This document shows, piece after piece, positions 27,604 to 35,043 of a DNA stretch of 64,000 nucleotides. This stretch comes from Solibaculum_A intestinale. GTDB lineage: Bacteria > Bacillota > Clostridia > Oscillospirales > Acutalibacteraceae. Where the stretch lies: NCBI RefSeq assembly GCF_040096205.1, contig NZ_JBBMFD010000003.1:1-64000 (forward strand), given 5' to 3'. Position 1 is the stretch's first letter. Every line of letters starts with the position of its first letter. The notes under the pieces were generated by a model. That model had not been told where the DNA came from and did not search any database. It saw only the letters and a list, made by a program, of their open reading frames with translations. Both the position numbers and the translations under genes were made by a program.

Positions 27604-27847
27604 CTTCGTCTTTCCCGCCAGGCTCTTCTTTGCGGGGCACAATGTCCTCATCGGTGAACTCAAAAATGTCCGCCGGGGTGCACTGGAAGATCTGGCAGAG
27701 GGCCTCGATGTTTTCCCTGCTGATGGACTTAACCTGATTGTCGATCATCCGGCGAAAGCTCTGGTAGCTCATGTTGAGCTGCTTGTAAAGCCAGTATTTG
27801 CTTTTGCCTTCCTTTTCTAAGAGTTCATGAACCCGAAGCTTGACCAT
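27587..27847 (-). CDS. small XRE-family regulator, paralog of the gene at 5036
   Basis: 86-residue helix-turn-helix protein with LNMSYQSFRRMIDNQ and CTPADIF, nearly the same domain as the product of 5036-5251, plus a 15-residue charged C-terminal tail. A gene-end terminator overlaps the tail. The ATG at 27847 has a G-rich site upstream. A TATAAT lies on the minus strand at the upstream side without a good -35, as for its paralog. Target unknown. Confidence 0.8.
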   Translation of the reverse strand: MVKLRVHELLEKEGKSKYWLYKQLNMSYQSFRRMIDNQVKSISRENIEALCQIFQCTPADIFEFTDEDIVPRKEEPGGKDEEKRPG

Positions 27848-27911
27848 ATTTCGATTCCCCCCGCTTATCTGATGATAATAAAATTATACCAACCTGGTAA
27901 TGCTTTCCTCT

Positions 27912-27950
27912 AGACGATTGCATTAGTTATTGCAATCGTCTTGGTTTTTT
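27912..27950 (+). terminator. hairpin with T run between divergent genes
   Basis: AGACGATTGCA (27912-27922) and TGCAATCGTCT (27931-27941), perfect 11-bp arms with an 8-nt loop, then TGGTTTTTTG on the plus strand. It sits between a leftward XRE gene and the rightward 28003 gene, so it may be an operator or leader hairpin rather than a gene-end terminator. Confidence 0.5.
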
Positions 27951-28002
27951 GTGGCAATTGGGGCGATGATAAGGAAAACAGGAAAAAGAGGAAGGATGCC
28001 CC

Positions 28003-28308
28003 ATGCCAACGGATTTGTACACCGCAATCTGCGGCTGCTTTCCGGTTTTGGACGGCTGGCTGCCCGAGAAACAGCGCAAGCGGCTGGCGCAAATGAGCCC
28101 CAACGCCTTACAGGCGCAGTACAAGGGCCTGCTTAGGCGCATCCGCACGTCCCTGCTGGGCCCGCTTGGGCCGCTTTCCCGGGCCTTTATCGACGATGGG
28201 ATTCGGGAGCCCGAGGACATGGCCCTGCTCGTCCTGCTGGAATACCACGCCTACCGGCTGGACCTGCTGGAGGCGGAGCAGCGGCGGGAAACCGACAGCG
28301 GCATGTGA
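28003..28308 (+). CDS. hypothetical protein
   Basis: 101-residue, Leu- and Arg-rich, probably all-helical cytoplasmic protein with no recognised domain. GAGGAAGG lies at a good distance before the ATG. The final codons and stop lie inside the first of two palindromes (28301-28323), so translation and that element overlap. GC content is like the core genome, in contrast to the AT-rich stretch that begins right after it. Confidence 0.55.
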   Translation: MPTDLYTAICGCFPVLDGWLPEKQRKRLAQMSPNALQAQYKGLLRRIRTSLLGPLGPLSRAFIDDGIREPEDMALLVLLEYHAYRLDLLEAEQRRETDSGM

Positions 28309-28323
28309 ATTTTATTCACATGC
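28301..28323. repeat. palindrome with GTGAAT-N3-ATTCAC core, first of two
   Basis: GCATGTGAAT and ATTCACATGC form perfect 10-bp arms around TTT. It overlaps the stop codon of the upstream gene. Confidence 0.75.
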
Positions 28324-28336
28324 CAGAAAGCGAAGC

Positions 28337-28375
28337 TGTGGTGAGTGCGTGAATTATATTCACGCACTCACCACA
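28337..28375. repeat. palindrome with GTGAAT-N3-ATTCAC core, second of two
   Basis: Perfect 18-bp arms (28337-28354 and 28358-28375) around TAT, with the same core as the palindrome 14 bases upstream. TATTTTTG follows, so it may act as a terminator or as a protein-binding operator. The stretch from 28376 to 28589 is strongly AT-rich and I see no gene in it. Confidence 0.75.
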
Positions 28376-28589
28376 TATTTTTGCAACTACCTTTCTTTTT
28401 TGCTTCTTATAGCCATATTTCCATTGTGTTGGGTGATAATATATGAAAACTAGCATTTTTGAAGGCAAATATATTAACAGGTTATCGCTTAACGCTATTA
28501 TATCGTTTATCAATTCAAAAAGCAATAGCTAAAAGCTATAAATTACATTATTGCTCTAAATCGTTTATACTCTTATTGGGTGATAAATT

Positions 28590-28793
28590 ATGGAGAACTA
28601 TAGACTTATAATTAGAAAAAAGCGTAAGCAGTTGGGTCTTAGCCAAAATCAGCTTGCAAGAGCGGTTGGAATATCTCAGCCGTTTATGAACGAAATAGAA
28701 TTAGGAAAGAAAAGCCCTTCTGTTGAGGTTTTGATTAAAATCTGTGAAGCCTTGGATATTCCTTTTCTTGGGCAGGAAAAAGAGGACCTTTAA
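28590..28793 (+). CDS. XRE-family helix-turn-helix regulator
   Basis: 67-residue Cro/C1-type protein that is just the DNA-binding domain: LGLSQNQLARAVGISQPFMNEIELGKKSPSVEVLIKICEALD is a textbook XRE helix-turn-helix and dimer helix. The gene is much more AT-rich than its neighbours and uses AGA/ATA codons, which suggests acquisition by transfer. The ribosome binding site is weak (GGGTGA). It may act on the two palindromes about 220 bases upstream; this is inference. Confidence 0.82.
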   Translation: MENYRLIIRKKRKQLGLSQNQLARAVGISQPFMNEIELGKKSPSVEVLIKICEALDIPFLGQEKEDL

Positions 28794-28873
28794 TATGTAA
28801 GGAAGCGCTTGGGTTTCCCTATCTATCTTTTTTCTTTGTGTATATTCCCGCCTTTTTCGCGCATACTACATCC

Positions 28874-28909
28874 GCCCCATTGCGCGCCGGCGGCGCAGCG
28901 GGGCGGACA
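28874..28909 (+). repeat. GC-rich hairpin before the four-helix protein gene
   Basis: CCGCCCC and GGGGCGG flank an inner TGCGC/GCGCA-type stem. It lies between the XRE gene and the gene at 28930 and is not followed by a T run. Confidence 0.45.
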
Positions 28910-28929
28910 AACCACTTTTCGCCGGGGAA

Positions 28930-29373
28930 ATGGCGGCGAAGCAAATGGACACCAATATCGAATTCTTAAACACTCTCTACCAGACCGCGAAGATGGGCGA
29001 GGACAACATCAAAACCATTCTCAAAACCGTAAACGCCCAGGAAATCAAAAGCGACCTGCAGACCCAGATGAACGGCTACAACACCTTCGGTTACCGGGCC
29101 CAGCAGTTGATGACCAAGTACGACGACGTTCCCAAGGAAAACGGTCCCATGCAAAAGATGATGGCTTACGCGGGCGTGCGCATGAACACCATGAAAGACG
29201 CGTCGCCCTCCCATATCGCGGAAATGATGATCCAGGGCAGCACCATGGGGATCATTGAAGAAACCGAATCCCTCAAAAAGCACCCCGAGGCGGACGAACC
29301 CATTCAGCAAATCGCCCGGGACATGATCCAGTTCGAGCAAGACAGCATCGAGCGGCTCAAGCAATACCTGTAA
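28930..29373 (+). CDS. small helical protein, ferritin-like four-helix type (DUF2383-like)
   Basis: 147-residue protein predicted almost all helical, with NIEFLNTLYQTAKMGEDNIKTIL at the start, typical of Clostridial four-helix proteins related to DUF2383/ferritin-like folds. Metal-binding glutamates are not clearly conserved, so an iron-storage role is not claimed. The start is uncertain: ATG 28930 has a weak G-rich site and ATG 28945 is also possible. It ends shortly before a convergent terminator. Confidence 0.65.
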   Translation: MAAKQMDTNIEFLNTLYQTAKMGEDNIKTILKTVNAQEIKSDLQTQMNGYNTFGYRAQQLMTKYDDVPKENGPMQKMMAYAGVRMNTMKDASPSHIAEMMIQGSTMGIIEETESLKKHPEADEPIQQIARDMIQFEQDSIERLKQYL

Positions 29374-29423
29374 CCCTAGGTGCTCCAAATGCGGGCGCGG
29401 CGGCCCGGTTCTTTTTACGCCGA

Positions 29424-29458
29424 AAAAAGGACGGCAATTTGGAATTGCCGTCCTTTTT
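29424..29458. terminator. bidirectional terminator between 28930 and 29460 genes
   Basis: AAAAAGGACGGCAATT and AATTGCCGTCCTTTTT, perfect 16-bp arms with a 3-nt loop and A/T tails for both strands. Confidence 0.88.
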
Positions 29459-29459
29459 C

Positions 29460-29837
29460 CTATGCCTTTCGTTTTTTTATTCTCGGCGCGGTCCGGTCAA
29501 AGCTGACGTCCAGCGCCATCTTGACCATTTCTTCCTTTGCGCTGCCGTCCAACGAAATGGAGACCCAGTTGGCCTTGTTCATGTGGTACGCCGGATAGAC
29601 GCCGGGCTCCGCCCGCAGGGACCCCATCAAAAGAGGATCGCATTTGACGTTTACAATGTCCAGCGTTCCCTCCTCCCTAAGGCCCAGCTTTTCTTTGGAA
29701 ACCGTCATCAGCAGCGCGAACCACTTGCGGTTGCCCGGATGGCGAAACACCACATTGGCAGGATACCTCTCCCATGGGTGCTCCCCATCCACGCCATAGG
29801 TTTGCGCCATGTATTCTTCCCATTCTTCCCGATTCAT
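29460..29837 (-). CDS. MmcQ/YjbR family protein
   Basis: 125-residue cytoplasmic protein of the MmcQ/YjbR (CyaY-like) fold with a putative DNA-binding surface and no known activity. It shows YPANVVFRHPGNRKWFALLM, NVKCDPLLMGSLRAEPGVYPAYHMNKANWVSI, and a basic C-terminus. ATG 29837 is chosen because GGAGG then lies nine bases upstream; ATG 29846 would abut the site. It is convergent with the four-helix gene. Confidence 0.88.
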   Translation of the reverse strand: MNREEWEEYMAQTYGVDGEHPWERYPANVVFRHPGNRKWFALLMTVSKEKLGLREEGTLDIVNVKCDPLLMGSLRAEPGVYPAYHMNKANWVSISLDGSAKEEMVKMALDVSFDRTAPRIKKRKA

Positions 29838-29937
29838 CCTTTTCATCCTCCAAAGCGTTCGAGCCCGTTTTCCTTCCGTATCATCAGGGCCCCTCCTCGT
29901 TTCCACCGTTTGCCGGCGGCCCGCTCCAGCCAAACAG

Positions 29938-29973
29938 GCCCGGCGGCGAACCTGAGTGGGTTCGCCGCCGGGC
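29938..29973 (-). terminator. hairpin after the acyl-CoA synthetase fusion gene
   Basis: 15-bp perfect arms GCCCGGCGGCGAACC and GGTTCGCCGCCGGGC with a 6-nt loop; on the minus strand only a short TGTTTG follows, so termination is probable but weak. Confidence 0.55.
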
Positions 29974-30007
29974 TTTCCGTCAGGCCGGGCATTGGCCCAG
30001 CCTTTGC

Positions 30008-32299
30008 TTATTTACTTTGGCCGCGGATCTCCACCCGGCGGATCTTGCCGCTGATGGTCTTAGGCAGCTCGTCAACGAACTCCACCACCCGCGGGTACTT
30101 ATAAGGCGCGGTGTGGTCCTTGACATAGGTCTGGATTTCCTTTTTCAGCTCCTCCGAGGGCACGTTGCCCTTCGTCAGCACAATGGTAGCCTTGACCACC
30201 TGGCCGCGGATGGGGTCGGGCACGCCGGTGATGGCGCACTCGAGCACATAGGGCAGCTCCATGATGACGCTTTCGATCTCGAACGGGCCGATGCGGTAGC
30301 CGGAGGATTTGATCAGGTCGTCGGTGCGGCCTACATACCAGAAGTAGCCGTCCTCATCCCGCCAGGCCATGTCTCCGGTGTGGTAGGCCCCGTCGTGCCA
30401 GGCGGCCTTGGTCAGGCCCTCGTCCCGGTAATAGCCCTTATAGAGCCCGCAGGGGACTTCCTTGTCGGTGCGCACCACGATCTCCCCTACCTCGCCGGGC
30501 TTGGCGAAAGACCCGTCGCCGGTGACTAGGTCAATGTGGTACTGGGGATTGGGCTTGCCCATAGAACCGGGCTTGGGCTCCATGCCGATGAGGTTTGCGA
30601 TGGCGAGGGTGGTTTCCGTCTGGCCGAAGCCCTCCATGAGCTTGAGACCGGTGGCGCTCAGCCACTGCTGGTACACCTCGGGGTTGAGCGCCTCACCTGC
30701 GATGGTGCAGTAGGTCAGGGAGCTCAGATCGTACTTCGACAGATCCTCCTTGATGAAGAACCGGTACATGGTGGGAGGCGCACAGAAGGTGGTGATGTGG
30801 TACTTGGCGAACATGGGGAGAATATCCTCCGCATGGAACCGGTCAAAGTCATAGGTAAAGACCGCCGCCTCGCACAGCCACTGGCCGTAGAGCTTGCCCC
30901 AGACCGCCTTGCCCCAGCCGGTGTCGGAGATGGTAAAGTGCAGCCCGTCGGGCTTGACGTTGTGCCACCAGCGGGCGGTGACAATGTGGCCGATGGCATA
31001 GGTGTAGGCGTGGGTGGCGATTTTCGGATAGCCGGTGGTGCCGGAGGTAAAATACATGAGCATGGGATCGGTGGCAAGGGTGGCGGCATCGCCGGTGGGA
31101 CGCTCAAACACGTCCGAGCTGCCTTCCAGGCCCTCGTCGAAGTTGAGCCAGCCCTCCCTCGTGCCGTTGACCACGCACTTGATTTCCAGCGTGGGGGATT
31201 CGGCCTGGGCTTCGTCCACATAATGGGTCACGTCCCCGTCGCTGGTGCACACCACCGCTTTGACGCCGGCGGCGTTGAACCGGTAGGAAAAATCATGGGT
31301 GACCAGCTGGTTGGTGGCGGGAATGGCGATGGCGCCCAGCTTATGCAGGCCTACGATGGCGAACCAGAACTGGTAATGCCGTTTGAGCACCAGCATAACC
31401 CGATCGCCCTTCTTGATCCCCAGAGAACGGAAGTAATTGGCGGCCTTGGCGGAATACCGAGCCATATCGCCAAAGGTAAAGTCCCGCTCCTGCTTGTCGT
31501 TGGAAACCCAGAGCATGGCCCGCTTATGAGGGCATTTTTTACCCAGCGCATCTACCACGTCGAAGCCGAAGTTGAAGTTCTCCGGGATTTTGAAGCGGAT
31601 GTCCTTTAAGTAGCCGTTTTCATCGAGGGTTTCGTCCACAAACTGCTTGTAAAGAAGCTCCTTGGGCGCCGCAGGCGTAACCGCCTTCTCCTGCTCGGCG
31701 ACTACCTCCACCGGCTGGGTGTCCGCTCCCTCTCTGCCTTTCATCACAAAGGCCAGGAATTCGCAGTCTTCCCCGCCGACCGCCACCATGCCGTGGTGAT
31801 GGCTCGCGTCGTAGAAGATGCAGTCGCCCTCCTTGAGGACCTCCACATGGCCGTTTACCTGCACCTTCAACTGGCCCTTGAGCACATAGTCCATCTCCTG
31901 GCCCTCGTGGAAGGACAGATGGATGGGTCCCTCCTCCTCTTCCTTCGAATACTTGGCCTTGACCACAAAGGGTTCGGCCAGGCGGTCCTTAAAGAGATAG
32001 GCCAGATGCTGGTAGTCGAACTCCCGGCGGCGGCGGATGGGCATGCCCTCTCCTTTGCGCGCCATGGAGTACACCTGCAAATGGGGCTCCTCACCGGAGA
32101 CGATGGCGGAAATGTCAATCCCGAACCGGGTGGCGCATTTGAACAGGAAGGTAAAGGAAAAATCCTGCTCCCCGTTCTCCTTGGCCAGGTATTCGTCCAA
32201 AGTTACGTCGGTGACCTGCGCCATTTCCTCCGGCGTGATGTCCATCATCTGCCGCAGGCCCTTGAGGCGTTCTGCGATTTTCTTGACCTGTGTTTCCAT
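30008..32299 (-). CDS. HTH-cupin-acyl-CoA synthetase fusion protein
   Basis: 763-residue three-part protein. Residues about 5-65 form an XRE-like helix-turn-helix, about 100-190 a cupin domain (FHEGQEMDYVLKGQLKVQV, DASHHHGMVAV), and about 225-760 an AMP-forming acyl-CoA synthetase with P-loop MYFTSGTTGYPK, GFGQTETT, the YVGRTDDLIKSSGYRIGP hinge and the catalytic-Lys motif PKTISGKIRR. All adenylation motifs are intact, so it should activate a carboxylic acid to its CoA thioester. The enzyme half resembles medium/branched-chain acyl-CoA synthetases. ATG 32299 has AGGAGG eight bases upstream. A T-box leader precedes it, tying expression to uncharged tRNA. The substrate is inferred, not shown. 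Confidence 0.88.
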   Translation of the reverse strand: METQVKKIAERLKGLRQMMDITPEEMAQVTDVTLDEYLAKENGEQDFSFTFLFKCATRFGIDISAIVSGEEPHLQVYSMARKGEGMPIRRRREFDYQHLAYLFKDRLAEPFVVKAKYSKEEEEGPIHLSFHEGQEMDYVLKGQLKVQVNGHVEVLKEGDCIFYDASHHHGMVAVGGEDCEFLAFVMKGREGADTQPVEVVAEQEKAVTPAAPKELLYKQFVDETLDENGYLKDIRFKIPENFNFGFDVVDALGKKCPHKRAMLWVSNDKQERDFTFGDMARYSAKAANYFRSLGIKKGDRVMLVLKRHYQFWFAIVGLHKLGAIAIPATNQLVTHDFSYRFNAAGVKAVVCTSDGDVTHYVDEAQAESPTLEIKCVVNGTREGWLNFDEGLEGSSDVFERPTGDAATLATDPMLMYFTSGTTGYPKIATHAYTYAIGHIVTARWWHNVKPDGLHFTISDTGWGKAVWGKLYGQWLCEAAVFTYDFDRFHAEDILPMFAKYHITTFCAPPTMYRFFIKEDLSKYDLSSLTYCTIAGEALNPEVYQQWLSATGLKLMEGFGQTETTLAIANLIGMEPKPGSMGKPNPQYHIDLVTGDGSFAKPGEVGEIVVRTDKEVPCGLYKGYYRDEGLTKAAWHDGAYHTGDMAWRDEDGYFWYVGRTDDLIKSSGYRIGPFEIESVIMELPYVLECAITGVPDPIRGQVVKATIVLTKGNVPSEELKKEIQTYVKDHTAPYKYPRVVEFVDELPKTISGKIRRVEIRGQSK

Positions 32300-32340
32300 C
32301 TGGAAAACCTCCTTATTGCATTGGTTCAACGCTTCTTTAC

Positions 32341-32620
32341 AAAAGAAAAAGCCCCATCTCCACTGAAGAGATGAAGCTCAATACACTCCACGTTACCACT
32401 CTACTTGCCGGTCTCTCTCCGGCCACCTTTGCCGTATCCAATAATACGCTCTCCTGTAACGGGAAGAACCCGGTCTCGCTTACTTCACGCCTGACGGTGG
32501 GTTGGGCGGACTGCTTGGGGGTGATAAACAGCTGCCACACGTTACCGCCTTGCACCAACCGGCGGCTCTCTGAAAACAGAGATGGCCCTGCCCGTGTCCC
32601 CTTCATCGCATTGAACCTAT
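32341..32620 (-). promoter_or_regulatory. T-box riboswitch leader of the acyl-CoA synthetase fusion
   Basis: On the minus strand the leader has Stem I features (AGAGAG bulge, then CCGCC and GGCGG around GGTTGGTGCAA), the T-box core AGAGTGGTAACGTG (matching 11 of 14 consensus positions), an antiterminator pairing AGAG/CTCT and GTGGAG/CTTCAT around the TGGTAAC bulge, and a competing terminator AGCTTCATCTC/GAGATGGGGCT followed by TTTTTCTTTT. The specifier is best read as ATC (32523-32525, Ile), followed by A and a CCCC strand that pairs with GGGG at 32598-32601; TTT (Phe, 32526-32528) is the alternative. The bulge T pairs with discriminator A, which fits both. Confidence 0.88.
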
Positions 32621-32631
32621 AAATTTCTTAC

Positions 32632-32660
32632 AGAATACACCCAAGCGACTCCCTTGTCAA
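32632..32660 (-). promoter_or_regulatory. promoter of the T-box transcript
   Basis: TTGACA (32655-32660), a 17-nt spacer and TATTCT (32632-32637) on the minus strand, just ahead of the T-box leader. Confidence 0.75.
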
Positions 32661-32728
32661 GAGGGATTTTGTTTTTTCTTTTTGGGGTCGCCTTTGCTGC
32701 CGTACCGTTCCTCTCGACTGACGCTTTC

Positions 32729-33241
32729 TTACACCGGCATCAGGCGGCGCACCGCTTCGATGTGGACAAAACGCACGGCGGTAAACGAATAGCTGGAAAG
32801 AGGGCGGCAGTCCGCGTCGCCGGTGTGGGCGGCTAGCAGGATGTGGTCGAGCGTGGGTTTTCCGCGAATCATGACGATAAAGAGGGTGTGGACAAAGTCG
32901 CGCCCTTCAAAGGCCAGCTGGACCAGATCCCCTGCAAGCACTCCCTGCCGGTCAGTGGAATAGCCGTAGGGACCGGCCCCGTCGTTGGACACGAGGAAGT
33001 GATACAGGCCGGTCGCTCCCGCCCAGGAGGCGGAGCGGTCGCTGGGAGAAATGTAAAACCATCCGTAGGCGGAGCTATAGTTCATAACGTCGCTGCCCGC
33101 ATAGACGCACTGGGAGGCAAAATTGGTACTGTCGCCCCCGGCTCCCCGGCAAACACAATAATCGGGATTGCGAAAATAGGCCCAGCGGTGGGCATAGGCT
33201 ACCGCCTTGCTGCGGCTGTAAGGCAATTCCTGCAAAGCCAT
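32729..33241 (-). CDS. amidase_6-like protein with Ser at the nucleophile position
   Basis: 170-residue protein of the amidase_6 type (papain-like fold seen in small Firmicute wall or surface enzymes). It has the family start YSRSKAVAYAHRWAYFRNPDY and GWFYISPSDRSASW, with a later FVHTLFIV holding the general-base His. In the family the nucleophile lies in GGDCTNF; here the block is GGDSTNF, so Ser38 replaces Cys. The codon is AGT, one base from TGT. No signal peptide is visible. The ATG at 33241 has an AGGGAGG site 13 bases away. Either an inactive or altered enzyme, or a sequence error. Confidence 0.68.
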   Translation of the reverse strand: MALQELPYSRSKAVAYAHRWAYFRNPDYCVCRGAGGDSTNFASQCVYAGSDVMNYSSAYGWFYISPSDRSASWAGATGLYHFLVSNDGAGPYGYSTDRQGVLAGDLVQLAFEGRDFVHTLFIVMIRGKPTLDHILLAAHTGDADCRPLSSYSFTAVRFVHIEAVRRLMPV

Positions 33242-33344
33242 GGCGAATCCGCCGCCTCCCTTTCCTAGAAAACATATGTCTCTTTTTATTCTATGAATTC
33301 GGGTCCGGCTGGTGCCTGGCCAGAAAATTTTTGAAGTCCCGCTC

Positions 33345-33373
33345 TTGACAAAAGGGAACAAAATGGGTATAAT
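33345..33373 (+). promoter_or_regulatory. tRNA-Gly promoter
   Basis: Perfect consensus promoter: TTGACA (33345-33350), a 17-nt spacer and TATAAT (33368-33373). Confidence 0.88.
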
Positions 33374-33393
33374 AGCACTCGCACCAAACAAAT

Positions 33394-33469
33394 GCGGACT
33401 TAGCTCATCTGGTAGAGCGCCACCTTGCCAAGGTGGAGGTAGCGAGTTCGAGCCTCGTAGTCCGCTCCA
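33394..33469 (+). tRNA. tRNA-Gly (anticodon GCC)
   Basis: Full cloverleaf: acceptor GCGGACT with AGTCCGC, D-arm GCTC/GAGC, anticodon stem CCACC/GGTGG around TTGCCAA, T-arm with TTCGAGC, discriminator T and an encoded CCA (33467-33469). The GCC anticodon reads GGC and GGU glycine codons. It stands alone between a perfect promoter and a terminator. Confidence 0.97.
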
Positions 33470-33473
33470 AAAA

Positions 33474-33508
33474 AACCACCCCGGCCGTTTTGTCCGGGGT
33501 GGTTTTCG
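33474..33508 (+). terminator. terminator after tRNA-Gly
   Basis: AACCACCCCGG and CCGGGGTGGTT with a 9-nt loop, then TTCGTTT. Confidence 0.88.
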
Positions 33509-33537
33509 TTTATCCGCCAAATTCCAGCTCATGTAAA

Positions 33538-33588
33538 ACGGCGTTTCCCTCTTTGTCTGGCAAAGGCCATCGGAAACGCCGTCTTTTC
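33538..33588. repeat. inverted repeat between tRNA-Gly and MATE terminators
   Basis: ACGGCGTTTCC (33538-33548) and GGAAACGCCGT (33572-33582) with a 23-nt loop, then CTTTTC. It is a second, weaker terminator-like element. Confidence 0.45.
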
Positions 33589-33595
33589 GAACATC

Positions 33596-33639
33596 AAAAA
33601 GGGGCTGTGCGCAACTCGTTGCGCACAGCCCCTTTTTTT
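33596..33639. terminator. terminator of the MATE gene (bidirectional)
   Basis: 15-bp perfect arms (33601-33615 and 33618-33632) with a T run of seven on the plus strand and TTTTT on the minus strand. Confidence 0.88.
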
Positions 33640-33648
33640 CGGCCCGCT

Positions 33649-35043
33649 TTATTCGATTTCCTGTGCGCCGGCCTCCGCCGCTTCCCGGACTGGTTTTCTC
33701 TCATCCTGCACCAGCGATTTATTCGCCCACTTGCCCGAGCGGTACCGCAGAAAAGAAATGGTCAGGCCCACGCCCCAGCCCATGGGGATGGACCACCAGA
33801 TGGAACTCGCTCCCATGAGACTTGCAAACGCATAGGCGCAGGTCACCCGGCAGACGAAGTTGCACAGGGTGCTGGTCATAAAGGCCTTCACGTCCCCCGA
33901 CCCTCTGAGCAGGCCGTTGGTGCTGAACATGCCGCCCATAAGGATGTAGAACACGGACACCACCCGCAGGTACTCCACGCCTACGTCGATGACGCCCTGG
34001 CTCAGGTTCGCATCCACAAACAGGCTCATAAAGTTGGCGCCGAACAGATAAAGGCATCCGGTGATCACAAGGGCGATGACCGCCGTCATCACCAGCGCCG
34101 CCCGGTATCCCTTGCGGACCCGCTCCGGCTTACCGGCGCCGATGTTCTGAGCGGTAAAGCTGGAAACGGCGTTGGAAATGTTGAGCATGGGCAGCATGGC
34201 GATGGAGTCGATCTTGGTGGCGGCGGTGTACCCCGCGACCACGACACTACCGAAGCTGTTGACCAGCGCCTGGACAAAGAGCATGCCCATGGAAACGATG
34301 GACTGCTGAATCATGGAGGGCACCGCAATGCGAAGCATCCGGGTAAGCATGTGCACGTCATACAGGCGGTGAGAATCCGTGGTTTCCATCCGGCGAAGCC
34401 GGCGCAGCAGAAAAATCAAGGACAGCACGGAGGACAACCCCTGGGCGATCAAAGTCGCCCAGGCGACCCCTGCCACCCCCATCTGGAACTGGATGACAAA
34501 GAGCAGGTCCAGCCCGATGTTGACCACCGACGCGATGGCCAAAAACACCAGCGGCGACTTGGAGTCGCCCAGGGCGTTGAAGATGGCGGTCAGGGTGTTG
34601 TACAAAAACAAAAAGCCCGCGCCTAAAAAATAAATGTTCAGATAGGCGGCGGAATCGGCAAAGATGTTCTCCGGCGTGCCCAGCAGGTGCAGGATGGGCG
34701 TGCTGATGAGCAGGCCTACGGCCATGAGCACCAGCCCCAGCCCGCCGATGGAGAACAGGGAGGTATAAATGGCCGTCTTCATTTCCCCGTACCGCCTCGC
34801 TCCGAAGAGCTGGGAGATGACCACCGAACAGCCTGTACTCGCCCCAATGGCGATGGCCACAAACAGGAAGGTAATCGGGTAGGACGCGCCTACGGCCGCC
34901 AGGGCGTCTGCGCCCACAAAGTTCCCCACTACCACCGAGTCTACAATATTATAAAGCTGCTGAAACAGGTTGCCGAGAATCATCGGCATCGCGAAGAAAA
35001 ACAGGATTCTTGACGGCGAGCCCACCGTCATGTCCTTTACCAT
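33649..35043 (-). CDS. MATE-family multidrug/toxin exporter
   Basis: 464-residue membrane protein with twelve predicted helices and the MATE duplication: an N-half with ILFFFAMPMILGNLFQQLYNIVDSVVVGNFVG and GASTGCSVVISQLFGARR, and a C-half with AVPSMIQQSIVSMG, AVSSFTAQNIGAGKPERVRKG and LRGSGDVK. Such proteins export cationic drugs with Na+ or H+. The C-terminal 20 residues are charged and cytoplasmic. ATG 35043 has GGGAGAG/AAGG upstream. A structured leader of about 165 bases precedes it. The substrate is unknown. Confidence 0.92.
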   Translation of the reverse strand: MVKDMTVGSPSRILFFFAMPMILGNLFQQLYNIVDSVVVGNFVGADALAAVGASYPITFLFVAIAIGASTGCSVVISQLFGARRYGEMKTAIYTSLFSIGGLGLVLMAVGLLISTPILHLLGTPENIFADSAAYLNIYFLGAGFLFLYNTLTAIFNALGDSKSPLVFLAIASVVNIGLDLLFVIQFQMGVAGVAWATLIAQGLSSVLSLIFLLRRLRRMETTDSHRLYDVHMLTRMLRIAVPSMIQQSIVSMGMLFVQALVNSFGSVVVAGYTAATKIDSIAMLPMLNISNAVSSFTAQNIGAGKPERVRKGYRAALVMTAVIALVITGCLYLFGANFMSLFVDANLSQGVIDVGVEYLRVVSVFYILMGGMFSTNGLLRGSGDVKAFMTSTLCNFVCRVTCAYAFASLMGASSIWWSIPMGWGVGLTISFLRYRSGKWANKSLVQDERKPVREAAEAGAQEIE

